From Fluctibacter corallii (GTDB lineage Bacteria; Pseudomonadota; Gammaproteobacteria; Enterobacterales; Alteromonadaceae): a DNA stretch of 64,000 nucleotides. The notes below the pieces were generated by a model. That model worked only from the letters and a program-made list of their open reading frames with translations. It was not told the origin of the DNA and did not search any database. Positions 36,938 to 46,452 of this stretch are shown one piece after another. The first letter of the stretch is position 1. Every line of letters starts with the position of its first letter. Made by a program: the position numbers and the translations under genes. The stretch is from positions 137,423-201,422 of the forward strand of contig NZ_JAOWKX010000005.1 of the NCBI RefSeq assembly GCF_025751585.1, given 5' to 3'.

Positions 36938-38605
36938 ATGAATACGTTGCGTCAACATTTTCCGATTTTTCAACACATGGATGAGAATGTGCACGGTTAC
37001 CAATGGGTCTACCTCGATAGCAGTGCCACTACACAAAAGCCTCAAAACGTCATACAAGCGGTAAATCAGTTTTATTTATCGGGCAATGCCAATGTGCATC
37101 GCGCCAGCCATGACGTAGCGAGAAAAAGCACAGAAGCTTATGAACAAGCTAGGAAGCGAGTGGCCGCATTTTTGCGCGCGTCGTCTCACGAAGAAATTGT
37201 CTGGACTAAAGGGGCGACAGAAGGGATGAATCTGATTGCCAGCAGTATTACGTCTGACATGCTCAACGGTGGTAAGCGTATTCTAATATCAGCGACTGAG
37301 CATCACGCTAATATCGTGCCTTGGCAGCGATTAGCTGAACGATTTGGAATGTCGATTGACGTGATACCGGTGGATGAAAAAGGCGTATGGAAGCTTAATG
37401 ATGGATTGAGTTTGCTTGGCGAGAATACAGCGATTGTGGCGTTAGGGCATGTTTCTAATGCACTGGGAAATATCAATCCAATTTCACCATTTATTGATAA
37501 GGCCAAAGAAGTAGGCGCACTAACCATCATTGATGGTTGCCAAGCGGTAGCCCACTTTCCCGTTGATGTCACAGCCTTGGATTGCGATTTCTACCTGTTT
37601 AGTGGACACAAAGTGTTTGCGCCAATGGGGGTGGGGGTTTTGTATGGAAAGGCAGATGTGCTCAATGCGTTGCAGCCTTACCAAGTTGGCGGTGAGATGA
37701 TTTTGGATGTCGAGTACACCCACTCGAGCTACAGAGATGCACCTTACAAATTTGAAACAGGCACACCCAATGTGCCGGCTATTTTGGGCCTTGCGGAAGC
37801 CATTCAGTTTGTTCAGACCCATTTTGATGAGATTCAACGTGTTGAGTCAGAACTGTATGAGTATTTGCTCGAAAGTATTTCAGCGATAAAGGGGCTTGAA
37901 CTATGGGGAGACAATACCCGTAGCGTTGGCGTGGTTTCATTTACTTCAAGCACGATAAACAATCAGGATTTAGGGATCCTGTTGAATGAGCAAAATATCG
38001 CCTTACGGGTTGGGCATCATTGCGCTATGCCGTTAATGAAAACATTGGGCATTTCTGGAACGCTGCGTATTTCACTAAGTTGCTATAACACCAAAGACGA
38101 TATTGACCGAGTGATTGCCGCAATATCGCGCGCGTTGTCACATGAAAATGACACCATGACAATGTCTGTCGAAAGCGGAAGCTCAATATCGACAGAGAGT
38201 GAAACAACAGATACATCATCTTTTCCTTTGGCAAAAAAAGTATCGACTGCATCGTCTTGGGATGAGAAGTATCGTCAAATCATGTTAGCCGGAAAGCAGC
38301 TTGAACGGTTGGGAGAGGACGAAAAATCATCAGACAATGAGGTTCACGGGTGTGAAAGCCGAGTATGGGTTGAAGTACATACTGACCCTGTGGTGGTCAT
38401 TAAAGCCGATTCTGCTAGTAAAATTATTCGCGGTTTGCTCGCCGTGTTGCTGGAGCCCTTACAACATCAACCCAAAAGCATGGTGATGCAATTTAACCCT
38501 CAAGACTACCTATCATCGCTGGGGTTAGAAAAACATATCAGTGAGTCGCGCGGAAACGGGCTTAAACTTGTGATATCTGCTATCAAAGAGAAGTTAGAAG
38601 AGTAG
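36938..38605 (+). CDS. csdA: Cysteine desulfurase fused to a SufE-like sulfur acceptor
   Basis: Protein of 555 residues made of two enzymes. Residues 1-400 are a group II cysteine desulfurase (CsdA/SufS type): PLP lysine in FSGHKVF (Lys225) and catalytic Cys362 in GHHCAMP. A Ser/Thr-rich linker (about 403-438) joins residues 440-555, a SufE/CsdE-like domain with the sulfur-accepting Cys472 in HGCESRVWV. Normally the acceptor is a separate protein. The fusion places donor and acceptor cysteines in one chain, for Fe-S cluster or tRNA sulfur supply. No csdE, csdL or suf gene is adjacent. Confidence 0.93.
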   Translation: MNTLRQHFPIFQHMDENVHGYQWVYLDSSATTQKPQNVIQAVNQFYLSGNANVHRASHDVARKSTEAYEQARKRVAAFLRASSHEEIVWTKGATEGMNLIASSITSDMLNGGKRILISATEHHANIVPWQRLAERFGMSIDVIPVDEKGVWKLNDGLSLLGENTAIVALGHVSNALGNINPISPFIDKAKEVGALTIIDGCQAVAHFPVDVTALDCDFYLFSGHKVFAPMGVGVLYGKADVLNALQPYQVGGEMILDVEYTHSSYRDAPYKFETGTPNVPAILGLAEAIQFVQTHFDEIQRVESELYEYLLESISAIKGLELWGDNTRSVGVVSFTSSTINNQDLGILLNEQNIALRVGHHCAMPLMKTLGISGTLRISLSCYNTKDDIDRVIAAISRALSHENDTMTMSVESGSSISTESETTDTSSFPLAKKVSTASSWDEKYRQIMLAGKQLERLGEDEKSSDNEVHGCESRVWVEVHTDPVVVIKADSASKIIRGLLAVLLEPLQHQPKSMVMQFNPQDYLSSLGLEKHISESRGNGLKLVISAIKEKLEE

Positions 38606-38622
38606 GCAAAAGGGATTGCATT

Positions 38623-39876
38623 CTACTCGTTTCCAATCAGTTTGTTCTTTGCTTCAATCCACTGCGACATATATTGGGTGCTTTTGTGCTGGTGGTGTTG
38701 GAGCATTGCTCCTGTAAAATTCGTTAATCTGTGCGTGTTTAGCGTTTGTTGCAATTGGGTGATACGATCAATTAGCTGAGAGGCGATAAGATCTTTATCA
38801 AACCGGGAGCGCAGCAATGGTGTGGCAAGGCGTTGTTTTTCTGCCCAGCTATCAGCTTGTGTATATAGCGACACAGCGCTATTTGCAAACGTTTCCGCAT
38901 CGTCGGTCACACTGCCAGGCCATGCTTGAATATCGTCAATCATTCCTTCTGCGCCGATTGATGAGGTCACACTGGGCGTTCCGGTTAACATCGCATCGGT
39001 TAGTTTGCCTTTTATTCCTGCTCCGAAACGCAGGGGAGCCAAACAGATTCGTGCGTTTGCTAACACCTCGTATGCATCCTCAGCCCATCCTTTGATCAGA
39101 AATCCTTTTTTAGGGTTGTGTAGTTGCGTTGCTTTTGGCGGTGGATAAGCGCCATAAATATGTAATTCGGCCGTTGGAAGTTGCTGGCGTATTCTAGGCC
39201 ATAGGGTATTCGCTAAGTACAACACCGCATCCCAATTGGGCGCATGGCGAAAATTACCAATTGAAATAAAGTGTTCTCGCTCATCAAACTTGCGTACTTC
39301 TTTATGTTCAAACGCGTCTATATCCAACATGAAAGGGCAATGAAACAGAAGATTCGACGGTACATTAAAGGTAGAGGTTAATAGCCTAATTTCTGCGTCT
39401 GAGATTATCAGGGTTAAATCACAGCGATAAATAGAAGCGATTTCACGTTTGGCCATATCGCTAAACAAATCCGCATTTGTCATTTCACGGTTTTGTTTAA
39501 CAGCAGTATGCCTTGCGTGACGCAAGCAGTGTAAATCTTCTGTATCCAGAATACGCAGCGCATTGGGACAACACGTTGCGACACGCCAGCCAAATTGCTC
39601 TTCCATCATGAACCGATCGAATACCACGAGATCGGGTTGCATGTCGGTAACAAACGCATCAAACGAACTGCAATTCAGAGCAATTGCGTGTTCCTTCACG
39701 CCTAAACTTGCTAAAGAAAATCGGTGCTCACCTTGTTGTGCTGGGCTGGCGTATTCAACTTGCCACCCATTATTCAATAAGGTTTGTACAATGCTTAGCA
39801 TGTGTCGCCCAGCGGCAGACGAGTTAGGTTCTGGCCATACATAGCCGACAATAAGCGCTTTTGGTAAGGAGGTCAT
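38623..39876 (-). CDS. Glycosyltransferase (GT4-like)
   Basis: Protein of 417 residues with two Rossmann-like halves. The N-terminal part begins KALIVGYVWPEPNSSAAGRH, typical of GT-B enzymes that start with a glycine-rich loop. The C-terminal part has FISIGNFRHAPNWDAVLYL, LHIYGAYPPPK and the nucleotide-sugar region LAPLRFGAGIKGKLTDAMLTGTPSVTS. The acceptor and sugar are unknown. It is a single gene, not part of a polysaccharide cluster. It lies ten bases downstream of the diguanylate cyclase on the same strand and is probably co-transcribed. Confidence 0.85.
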   Translation of the reverse strand: MTSLPKALIVGYVWPEPNSSAAGRHMLSIVQTLLNNGWQVEYASPAQQGEHRFSLASLGVKEHAIALNCSSFDAFVTDMQPDLVVFDRFMMEEQFGWRVATCCPNALRILDTEDLHCLRHARHTAVKQNREMTNADLFSDMAKREIASIYRCDLTLIISDAEIRLLTSTFNVPSNLLFHCPFMLDIDAFEHKEVRKFDEREHFISIGNFRHAPNWDAVLYLANTLWPRIRQQLPTAELHIYGAYPPPKATQLHNPKKGFLIKGWAEDAYEVLANARICLAPLRFGAGIKGKLTDAMLTGTPSVTSSIGAEGMIDDIQAWPGSVTDDAETFANSAVSLYTQADSWAEKQRLATPLLRSRFDKDLIASQLIDRITQLQQTLNTHRLTNFTGAMLQHHQHKSTQYMSQWIEAKNKLIGNE

Positions 39877-39886
39877 GGTCGTTGAT

Positions 39887-41113
39887 TTACTTGCTTTTGA
39901 TATCTCGTGTCGATTTTACGCAGTTTCTTCCCGCTTTTTTGGCTTCATACAATGCGATATCGGCTTGTTTCATAATATCGTGAAAATCCGTTAAGTCTGC
40001 AGTGCGTTCAGCGACACCAAAACTGCATGTTACATTCACGGTCTTACGCGTTGGTGCATCAGCAGCAGAGTGGCGCTTTTTAGGGGCCTCGTCTGGGCGA
40101 TCTTTTCCGCGCAACACAATATCATAGTCTGCGATGGTTTGCCTTAACACGTCTAAATGCGGCGTGACATCGGCAATCGAACGTCGAGGAAAAATTATGG
40201 TGAATTCTTCTCCGCCGTAACGAAATGCTTTTCCACCACCGGTAACAGCATTTAAGCGGCTTGCAACCAGTTTAAGTACTTGGTCGCCAACGTCGTGACC
40301 ATAGGTGTCGTTGAATTTTTTGAAGTGATCCACGTCACTCATTGCCACCACATACTTTCTGCCTAATGTGGGTACATATTGCATGAGCGCTCTACGCGAT
40401 GGAATGCCTGTCAGTTCATCTCTAAATGCCATGTTAAAACTGTCGGTGAGTATCGCAAACAGATAAAGAGCGGATATCGCTAATGCAATCATACCGATGA
40501 CATAAAATTGCGTATCTAACATGATAACGACAAGCAAGCATTGGGTTAACCAAATAACCACATGAGTATGTGTAGGAACTAATGCCACACGCAGCAAGCC
40601 TGCTGCCAGCAAGCATGCGATAAGCAAATACTCAAACACCGATAGGTGCGTTAGCAAAGATGGATTCAACGAGTGAAGTACGTCAAATAAGCCTGAAAGA
40701 TAGGGGGTAAGTGTATTTGCTAAGTTGTCTATGCTAAGTCGCAGTAAAATACAAATAATAGCGATTTCTGTAACACTCCAGACAAGGTTAATGGGGGAAA
40801 TACCTTTGTCTGGTCGCCAAAGTAGCCACGCTGCCGAGACAAATACATACATCGCAGCCATATTGGCAAAATGCAGGGCTTCTGAGGCAACGATGCCAAT
40901 GCCTAAACTAAGAAGTGATAAAAAGGCGAGTCGGGTTCGACCAAAGCTAATGGCAACTGTGCCAGCTATGCAGAGTGCTGCATAGGGTAACCACTCCATT
41001 GGAGACAACCAATCGCTCAGGGTAGGCTGCTGCCAATATATGGTAAAAATAAACGCGATGATAAGAAGAGTGAGAGGGGTTAATCGCTGATAAATAAACT
41101 GCTTTAAAGGCAC
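39887..41113 (-). CDS. Membrane diguanylate cyclase (GGDEF)
   Basis: Protein of 408 residues. About seven to eight hydrophobic helices fill residues 12-230, and a GGDEF domain follows. The active-site motif is RYGGEEF (about 296-302), with FKKFNDTYGHDVGDQVL upstream and CSFGVAE downstream, so the cyclase should make cyclic-di-GMP. The RxxD inhibitory site normally five residues before GGEEF is not visible, so product feedback is probably lost. The start is GTG at 41113; no in-frame ATG lies nearby. The input signal is unknown. Confidence 0.9.
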   Translation of the reverse strand: MPLKQFIYQRLTPLTLLIIAFIFTIYWQQPTLSDWLSPMEWLPYAALCIAGTVAISFGRTRLAFLSLLSLGIGIVASEALHFANMAAMYVFVSAAWLLWRPDKGISPINLVWSVTEIAIICILLRLSIDNLANTLTPYLSGLFDVLHSLNPSLLTHLSVFEYLLIACLLAAGLLRVALVPTHTHVVIWLTQCLLVVIMLDTQFYVIGMIALAISALYLFAILTDSFNMAFRDELTGIPSRRALMQYVPTLGRKYVVAMSDVDHFKKFNDTYGHDVGDQVLKLVASRLNAVTGGGKAFRYGGEEFTIIFPRRSIADVTPHLDVLRQTIADYDIVLRGKDRPDEAPKKRHSAADAPTRKTVNVTCSFGVAERTADLTDFHDIMKQADIALYEAKKAGRNCVKSTRDIKSK

Positions 41114-41243
41114 AACATACCATTGATACTACAGATAAAGATGGCCTTATTGTATGCATAATTATTACGTGATTGCACGGCTTTGATGTTCGGTGTAAAA
41201 GGTTTTTGTTGCTTACTTCTTAAGATGAATACGCAAGATGCAA

Positions 41244-41267
41244 ATACGTATTTTAAAATATACGTTT
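41244..41267. promoter_or_regulatory. Palindrome between the cyclase and the PanE-like gene
   Basis: ACGTAT at 41246-41251 and ATACGT at 41260-41265 flank an A/T-only centre. The symmetry extends to AA and TT outside. It lies in the 288-base divergent region and could be a binding site for a dimeric regulator of either gene. No factor can be named. Confidence 0.35.
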
Positions 41268-41401
41268 GGGTGTGGTGAGATACTCGCAATTGCGTGTGAA
41301 AATGCTTACTATATTTTTATATATCTCATTGCTTGTATGGAAGTTTTTGCAAATATTGTGGTGTATTTGCATGATTTTATCTGATGATCGACGGAGTGAA
41401 C

Positions 41402-42463
41402 GTGTCACATCTTATTTTTGGTGCCGGACAGATTGGCTGTTTTATTGGAGCCTGTATGCATGAGGCGGGTGTAGATGTGTCTTTTCTTGCTAGGCGTCAT
41501 ATTAAAGCCATGCTTGAACACGGCCTATTGCTCACCGATTATCAAGGCTACCGATCAGAAGTTACGCATTTGCAATGCGTAGATACAACACAAGCACGGC
41601 CTTTCGATGTTGTATGGTTAACCGTGAAATGCACCGCAGTGCAACCATCATTAGATGAGCTAGCGGCTTTTGTGGGCCAAGACACCATTATTATGTGCTG
41701 CCAGAATGGCCTTGGCAGCGATCAGATCGTACGCGAACGCTTTCCTAATAACCAAGTGCTTCGTGTCATGGTGCCGTTTAATGTGGTACTGCAAGAGAAC
41801 GAGCAAGCTAACAGTCAGGTGCGCGAAGTGAGTAAGTTTGCCAATTATCATCGAGGCTCAGAAGGCACGTTATGTATTGAAAAAAATCATTCCGACAGGT
41901 TGGCCGCGTGGATGAAATTAATGAACAGCAGTTGTCTGGATGTGGCTGAAGAATCAAACATGACGGGCTTACAATGGGCCAAGCTGCAATTAAATTTGGG
42001 CAATAGTGTGAACGCTCTGGCAGACATTCCCGTAAAAGCTATGTTGATGCAGCGCAATTACAGGTTGGTTATTGCGTCTCTCATGGATGAGTTACTCAAC
42101 GTGGCTCAATCTCAGCATATTCAGCTACCGAAGGTAGCGAGTGTGAAAGGCCATTGGATTCCCTATGTGTTAAGGCTACCGGACATTTTGTTTAAGCTAC
42201 TAGCGAATAAAATGCTTGCGATAGACCCTACTGTTCGTACCTCAATGTGGTGGGATATCAAAAATGGTAAGCCGACTGAAATTCAGTATTTAAATGGTGC
42301 AGTGGAGCGCGCGGGCCAAGCGTTAGGAATAGCATGCCCGATTAATAATGCGATTATTGCTCTCATTTCAAAGAAGCAAAACGGTGAGTTAAAAGGCGCA
42401 ATTTCTGCTTCTGAATTAAGAAAATATGTATTAAGCAATGATTCGTCTAAACTTAACGGATAA
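41402..42463 (+). CDS. Ketopantoate reductase-family protein (PanE/ApbA-like)
   Basis: Protein of 353 residues. The N-terminal Rossmann motif FGAGQIGCFIG is followed by the nucleotide-binding domain with TVKCTAVQ, and the C-terminal helical domain contains WAKLQLNLGNSVNAL, the usual Lys/Asn region of 2-dehydropantoate 2-reductases. It is about 50 residues longer than E. coli PanE, so the true substrate may differ. The GTG at 41402 is preferred to an ATG at 41384 because GGAG lies five bases before it and the protein then begins at the Rossmann strand. Confidence 0.85.
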   Translation: MSHLIFGAGQIGCFIGACMHEAGVDVSFLARRHIKAMLEHGLLLTDYQGYRSEVTHLQCVDTTQARPFDVVWLTVKCTAVQPSLDELAAFVGQDTIIMCCQNGLGSDQIVRERFPNNQVLRVMVPFNVVLQENEQANSQVREVSKFANYHRGSEGTLCIEKNHSDRLAAWMKLMNSSCLDVAEESNMTGLQWAKLQLNLGNSVNALADIPVKAMLMQRNYRLVIASLMDELLNVAQSQHIQLPKVASVKGHWIPYVLRLPDILFKLLANKMLAIDPTVRTSMWWDIKNGKPTEIQYLNGAVERAGQALGIACPINNAIIALISKKQNGELKGAISASELRKYVLSNDSSKLNG

Positions 42464-42566
42464 TTGTCTGATTTTGCTTTAAAACTTGAAAAGCCCAAAT
42501 AATTATTGATCTGCTTGGATTTGTGTTTAAATTATTGGGGCGAAACTCTAGGACGTTGAACTGTAT

Positions 42567-43412
42567 ATGAATGCATTAGAATGTGCCAATCAGGCTGTAG
42601 ACGTTTTTGTTCTTCCTGACGCTGTCATGCGCGTGAAAGAACTAATCGATGATGATTCCGCAAGTATGCAAGACATTGCAGATGTGGTGAATTTCGATCC
42701 TGCGCTAATGAGTCAGGTGTTACGTGTTGCTAACAGTGCGATATACAATTTTCCAAAATCTATAGATACGGTGAGTAAGGCCGTTCAGGTAATTGGCTCT
42801 AATTCTATCTATGACCTTGTGGTTGGGTATGGTGTCTCAAAAGCATTTGGCTCAGTGGATCCTAATGTCATTGAATTAGACAAATATTGGGAAAAAAGCG
42901 TTACCTGCGCATTGTTATGTAAATATTTGGCCGATAAATTAGGTGCTGAAGAGCCTGAGCGCTTATTTGTGTCGGGCCTTCTTCATAATATTGGTGAATT
43001 GGTCGTCGTTCAGTTTCAACCGGAAATGGCAGCAAAATGTGCGCAATACGATGAATCTGTGACTCCAGAAGCGCTACAACAGCAACATTTGTCGACTACG
43101 TATGCGCAAATTGGCGGAGAGCTGATTGCCGCATGGGGATTACCAGAGTCAATTGCTCAAACCATCAAGCATCAACATTTTGCATATACAGAAGCAAAAA
43201 ATCTGGATGAAAAAATCATGCAATTGGCCTATGTGCTGACGTTAGATAACTCACACCCTGAGTTTTATGCAGGAAATGCAAACGTTGATCCAGAGATGTA
43301 TGACAGATTAAACCTTGATCTGGCTGATTTGCAGGCGGCGCTGGATTTTACCAATCTACAGGCACTGAGTGTTTTAGCCTTGTTTAGCCCGTCTTCCGCG
43401 TCTATTTATTAG
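42567..43412 (+). CDS. HDOD domain protein
   Basis: Protein of 281 residues formed almost wholly of an HDOD domain (about 8-215). Visible features are SASMQDIADVVNFDPALMSQVLRVANSAIYNFP, VSKAVQVIGSNSIYDL and GLLHNIGELVV, where the metal-site Asp of true HD hydrolases is Asn. It is therefore a non-enzymatic regulator, as is usual in the family, which is linked to signalling, motility and stress control. A palindromic terminator-like hairpin follows. No effector domain is attached. Confidence 0.88.
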   Translation: MNALECANQAVDVFVLPDAVMRVKELIDDDSASMQDIADVVNFDPALMSQVLRVANSAIYNFPKSIDTVSKAVQVIGSNSIYDLVVGYGVSKAFGSVDPNVIELDKYWEKSVTCALLCKYLADKLGAEEPERLFVSGLLHNIGELVVVQFQPEMAAKCAQYDESVTPEALQQQHLSTTYAQIGGELIAAWGLPESIAQTIKHQHFAYTEAKNLDEKIMQLAYVLTLDNSHPEFYAGNANVDPEMYDRLNLDLADLQAALDFTNLQALSVLALFSPSSASIY

Positions 43413-43435
43413 CATTCACGTTTCAACTGCAATAC

Positions 43436-43472
43436 GCTATTGCGATGAAGGCAAGGCCTTAGTCGCAATAGC
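43436..43472. terminator. Bidirectional terminator-like hairpin
   Basis: GCTATTGCGA (43436-43445) pairs perfectly with TCGCAATAGC (43463-43472), with an inner AAGG/CCTT stem, between two convergent genes. T-runs on both sides are weak (TTAATTATT on the plus side), so efficiency is uncertain. Confidence 0.6.
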
Positions 43473-43484
43473 TTAATTATTGTA

Positions 43485-44294
43485 TTAATCGAATATCGCT
43501 ACGGCTTGTCGGCTTATTGCAATCAAGTCGCCATTTTCATCCCAAATATTAGCCTCAGTGTGGCCATAGCCATCAGCTGCTTGACGCGTGTCTACTTGGT
43601 AGGCAAACCAACCATCGGCTTTAAACTCAGCATGTGGATGAATAAACTCTACGTTCCAACTCATCGTGCTTGCTGGGGCTGGCCATTTAAGCATTTGTAA
43701 AACAGTAGGCGGCCACGCATCAATCAGTCCAATCAAGTGTGCATCGGTAATGGTTGCCGGCGCTTTTTTGTAACGCATCCAGCCATGAATATGATGGTCT
43801 TTGCTTCCTGTAAATGGCAGCTTACCCGAGTCTATGGCTAACTCAAAGTGACGTAAAAATTTAGGCGTAAGTTTGGGGATTTGCGGAATGAATTTCGCCT
43901 TTTTAGGTAGCGCCATCGTATGTTTATCATTGTTTGCTACCGTTACTTTTGACTTACGGGGAACACCAAAACTCGCTTGTGCTAAAAGGCTAACGTTACC
44001 ATTTTGAACAATACGCGCTAAAATTTGCGACGCATTTTTGCCCTCTCGCAGTATTTCTACTTTTACTTCAAAAGGGGCATCGGGTTCAATGGGGCCTACA
44101 AAATTACAGTTGAACGAGCGCAGCAGTCGATCAGCGTGAATTGAAACACGCATTGCTTCGTATGCAAGCGCCGCAGAGACACCGCCGTATAGGGTTCTGC
44201 CTTGCGACCAATCTTTAGGGACCAACATAGTAGGCATTTGTTCAGGGGATTCAATGTGTTGCCTAACCTGTGTTAAAAGTTCATCTATATGCAT
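43485..44294 (-). CDS. Acyl-CoA thioesterase family protein
   Basis: Protein of 269 residues with a double hotdog fold. The N-terminal half has DWSQGRTLYGGVSAALAYEAM and a conserved FVGPIEPDAPFEV stretch. The C-terminal half has the TesB-like PPTVLQMLKWPAPASTMSWNVEF and ends DENGDLIAISRQAVAIFD. It is expected to hydrolyse acyl-CoA esters in the cytoplasm; chain length is unknown. The ATG at 44294 (MHIDELL) matches the family start. The frame is open 11 codons further to 44327, and neither start has a strong ribosome binding site. Confidence 0.85.
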   Translation of the reverse strand: MHIDELLTQVRQHIESPEQMPTMLVPKDWSQGRTLYGGVSAALAYEAMRVSIHADRLLRSFNCNFVGPIEPDAPFEVKVEILREGKNASQILARIVQNGNVSLLAQASFGVPRKSKVTVANNDKHTMALPKKAKFIPQIPKLTPKFLRHFELAIDSGKLPFTGSKDHHIHGWMRYKKAPATITDAHLIGLIDAWPPTVLQMLKWPAPASTMSWNVEFIHPHAEFKADGWFAYQVDTRQAADGYGHTEANIWDENGDLIAISRQAVAIFD

Positions 44295-44410
44295 AAGTCT
44301 GTTATCTGTTACTGCGAGATGTGTCATTTATAGCGGGCAACTGGTCGGATGTCTAGTGAATTTCTAATACTTTGGTGATAATTTAGGCCAACTATCATCA
44401 CTTTTATTTA

Positions 44411-44434
44411 TATATGTTATTTTATTTACATATA
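44411..44434. repeat. 7-base inverted repeat in a divergent intergenic region
   Basis: TATATGT at 44411-44417 and ACATATA at 44428-44434 are perfect arms around a 10-base A/T spacer, between the thioesterase and the MFS gene. It may be an operator, but high A/T content makes chance plausible. Confidence 0.3.
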
Positions 44435-44558
44435 GTTAACATAAAATGCTTGTTTTCTAGGTTGGCGAAAAATTAGACTGATTTCAGGGTGTTGAATTTT
44501 CGCACTCTTGCCAAGGGATTGCCATTTTGGCGTATATATCTGATAAGAGGTAACTCGT

Positions 44559-45875
44559 ATGGAGCACGCATCAGTCGCTAATCGAACATCTACCAGTGAC
44601 GCCCGTTCAAAACACTATAGAACGTATGTATTGATCGTACTCACGTTGGTGTACGCTTTTAATTTTATCGATAGGCAGATTATTGGAATTCTTTCACCGT
44701 TTATCAAAGAAGATTTGGGGCTGGATGATGCACAGTTGGGCTGGCTAAAAGGAATATACTTTGCGCTGTTATACACCACCGTAGGGATACCCATAGCGTG
44801 GTTGGCTGACCGATATAATCGTGTGAATATCATTGCAATATCACTTACGATGTGGAGCGGTTTTACTGCGCTTTCAGGCTTAGCATCTAACTATCTCCAA
44901 CTTGCCCTTGCGAGGATTGGCGTCGGTATAGGTGAAGCGGGGGGAAGTCCGCCCTCCCATTCAATCATTTCTGATTTATATCCTAAGGAAAAACGGGCTG
45001 CGGCATTGTCGATTTATTCTTTAGGTATTCCCTTTGGTATCATGATTGCGTTTTTTGCATCTGCATTTATTCTCAAAGGCGGCAATGCAGACTGGCGCAC
45101 CGTGATGATCAGTGTTGGGTTGCCAGGTATCGCCTTAGCACTGCTATTAAAATTTACCGTTCAAGAGCCGCCGCGTGGTGGAAGTTCTGCAGGGCAAATA
45201 GACAAAGAACCAATCCCGTTCAAGCAAGCCATCGCAATGCTACTCACCATTCCTTCGTGGTGGGGAATGTGTTTAGGTATTTCGTTTAGTTCGTTTGGTA
45301 ATTATGCCATTTCTACGTGGGTAATTGATTATTATGTGCGAGCGTTTGCAGGTTTGGATATATTCACACTATTAATTTGGATGGGAATTATAAACGGAAC
45401 TGTCTATGCACTCGGTGTTTGGCTAGGAGGCGTATTGGCAGATAAATGGTCTGCTAAAACGCCTAAGGCATATGGTTACTTACCGGCCGCTGCACTTATT
45501 GTCGGTGCACCTGCGTTTTGGTTTGCGCTGCAAGCCGAATCATTAACTGCTTCACTTGTGTTGTTTACTGTTTTGCTATTTACAACAGGAATGAACCTAG
45601 GTCCTTCCTTTGCTATTGCTCAGACATTAGCACCCGTGAGAGTAAGAGCTTTGTCGACAGCACTGTTTTTCTTCGTACTAAACCTTATCGCTTTGGGTGG
45701 CGGGCCAACATTTGTCGGCATTGTGAGCAATAGCTTGAGTGCTACATTAGGGGAAACGGAAGCGTTGAGAACGTCTATGTCATGGCTGATGGTAACGTAT
45801 GGCTTGGCGATTGTGGCATTTTTATGGACAACTGTGCACATCGAAAAAGATTGGCACAAAGCCAGACACTACTAG
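44559..45875 (+). CDS. MFS transporter, spinster-like
   Basis: Protein of 438 residues with 12 predicted helices. The MFS signature between helices 2 and 3 is ADRYNRVNII, and GIGEAGGSPPSHSIISDL lies in helix 4-5, the pattern of spinster-like major facilitators. GMNLGPSFAIAQTLAPVRVRALS is near the end. The substrate is unknown; relatives move lipids, sugars or aromatic acids. A GAGG-type ribosome binding site precedes the ATG. The gene is flanked by a divergent thioesterase and followed convergently by a small secreted protein gene. Confidence 0.88.
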   Translation: MEHASVANRTSTSDARSKHYRTYVLIVLTLVYAFNFIDRQIIGILSPFIKEDLGLDDAQLGWLKGIYFALLYTTVGIPIAWLADRYNRVNIIAISLTMWSGFTALSGLASNYLQLALARIGVGIGEAGGSPPSHSIISDLYPKEKRAAALSIYSLGIPFGIMIAFFASAFILKGGNADWRTVMISVGLPGIALALLLKFTVQEPPRGGSSAGQIDKEPIPFKQAIAMLLTIPSWWGMCLGISFSSFGNYAISTWVIDYYVRAFAGLDIFTLLIWMGIINGTVYALGVWLGGVLADKWSAKTPKAYGYLPAAALIVGAPAFWFALQAESLTASLVLFTVLLFTTGMNLGPSFAIAQTLAPVRVRALSTALFFFVLNLIALGGGPTFVGIVSNSLSATLGETEALRTSMSWLMVTYGLAIVAFLWTTVHIEKDWHKARHY

Positions 45876-45888
45876 TGTTGTTTTAGAC

Positions 45889-45914
45889 AAAAAAATGCCG
45901 CATAGGGTGCGGCA
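45889..45914 (-). terminator. Intrinsic terminator of the small secreted protein gene
   Basis: TGCCGCA (45896-45902) and TGCGGCA (45908-45914) form a 7-base stem with a 5-base loop. On the minus strand the stem is followed by a run of seven T, so it ends the minus-strand transcript. Confidence 0.85.
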
Positions 45915-45958
45915 AAGTGGCTTCGAAGAACACAACGCAGGGAGCGTTGCGGTAGAAT

Positions 45959-46309
45959 TTATTTCGCAGTGCGAGACAATTCCATTTGCTCTTGGTTCGT
46001 CTTTTGATTGTTAGACGTCATTACTGAAACCAGAGACAGTCCTTCGCAGCTCATTGTTTTGTAATGGGATGCAATTTTTTGTTGATAATTGATTTTTCCC
46101 ATTTGAGCACGTGGCTTCATTTCAGTGTTTCGCTCATGCGTGTTTCGCGAGCTATCGACCAACTCAGCGTGTTTGCACACGGACACTAACGCTGTTTCGA
46201 TGCCTGTGGTCGCACTCTCAGTATTTGCACTCACATGTAAGGAAAACAATGACGACGCGCCTAACATAATGCTTAACATCAAACTGGTTTTCATGGTCAT
46301 TGTTGTCAT
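45959..46309 (-). CDS. Small secreted protein, DUF3718-like
   Basis: Protein of 116 residues with a signal peptide (MKTSLMLSIMLGASSLFSLHVSA, preceded by MTTMT). Two cysteines lie in the mature part, CKHAELVD and SCEGLSLVSVM, spaced as in the DUF3718 family, where they probably form a disulfide. The function is unknown and the assignment is tentative. Methionines at positions 1, 4 and 6 are all possible starts; the third gives the most compact signal peptide. An intrinsic terminator follows on the same strand. Confidence 0.65.
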   Translation of the reverse strand: MTTMTMKTSLMLSIMLGASSLFSLHVSANTESATTGIETALVSVCKHAELVDSSRNTHERNTEMKPRAQMGKINYQQKIASHYKTMSCEGLSLVSVMTSNNQKTNQEQMELSRTAK

Positions 46310-46452
46310 CCCTCACTTTCATCGTTGCTGTAATTTTAGTCAGTTCGCTGGCGTGTAAAAGAGTGCAGGGGATACCTATGTATTATAAAATATACGAAAG
46401 CACTGGTGGGAGGACGCGGAGTGATGCCAACCTTGTGGTTTTACAGCGTAAC

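Noticed and set aside
36938-38605. Two separate genes (csdA and sufE) instead of a fusion
   Set aside because: The frame is open throughout, with no stop or ribosome binding site in the linker at about 38145-38250.
41266-41463. 65-codon plus-strand frame before the PanE-like gene
   Set aside because: It overlaps the start of the PanE-like gene in another frame, is rich in hydrophobic and tryptophan residues by chance, and has no ribosome binding site.
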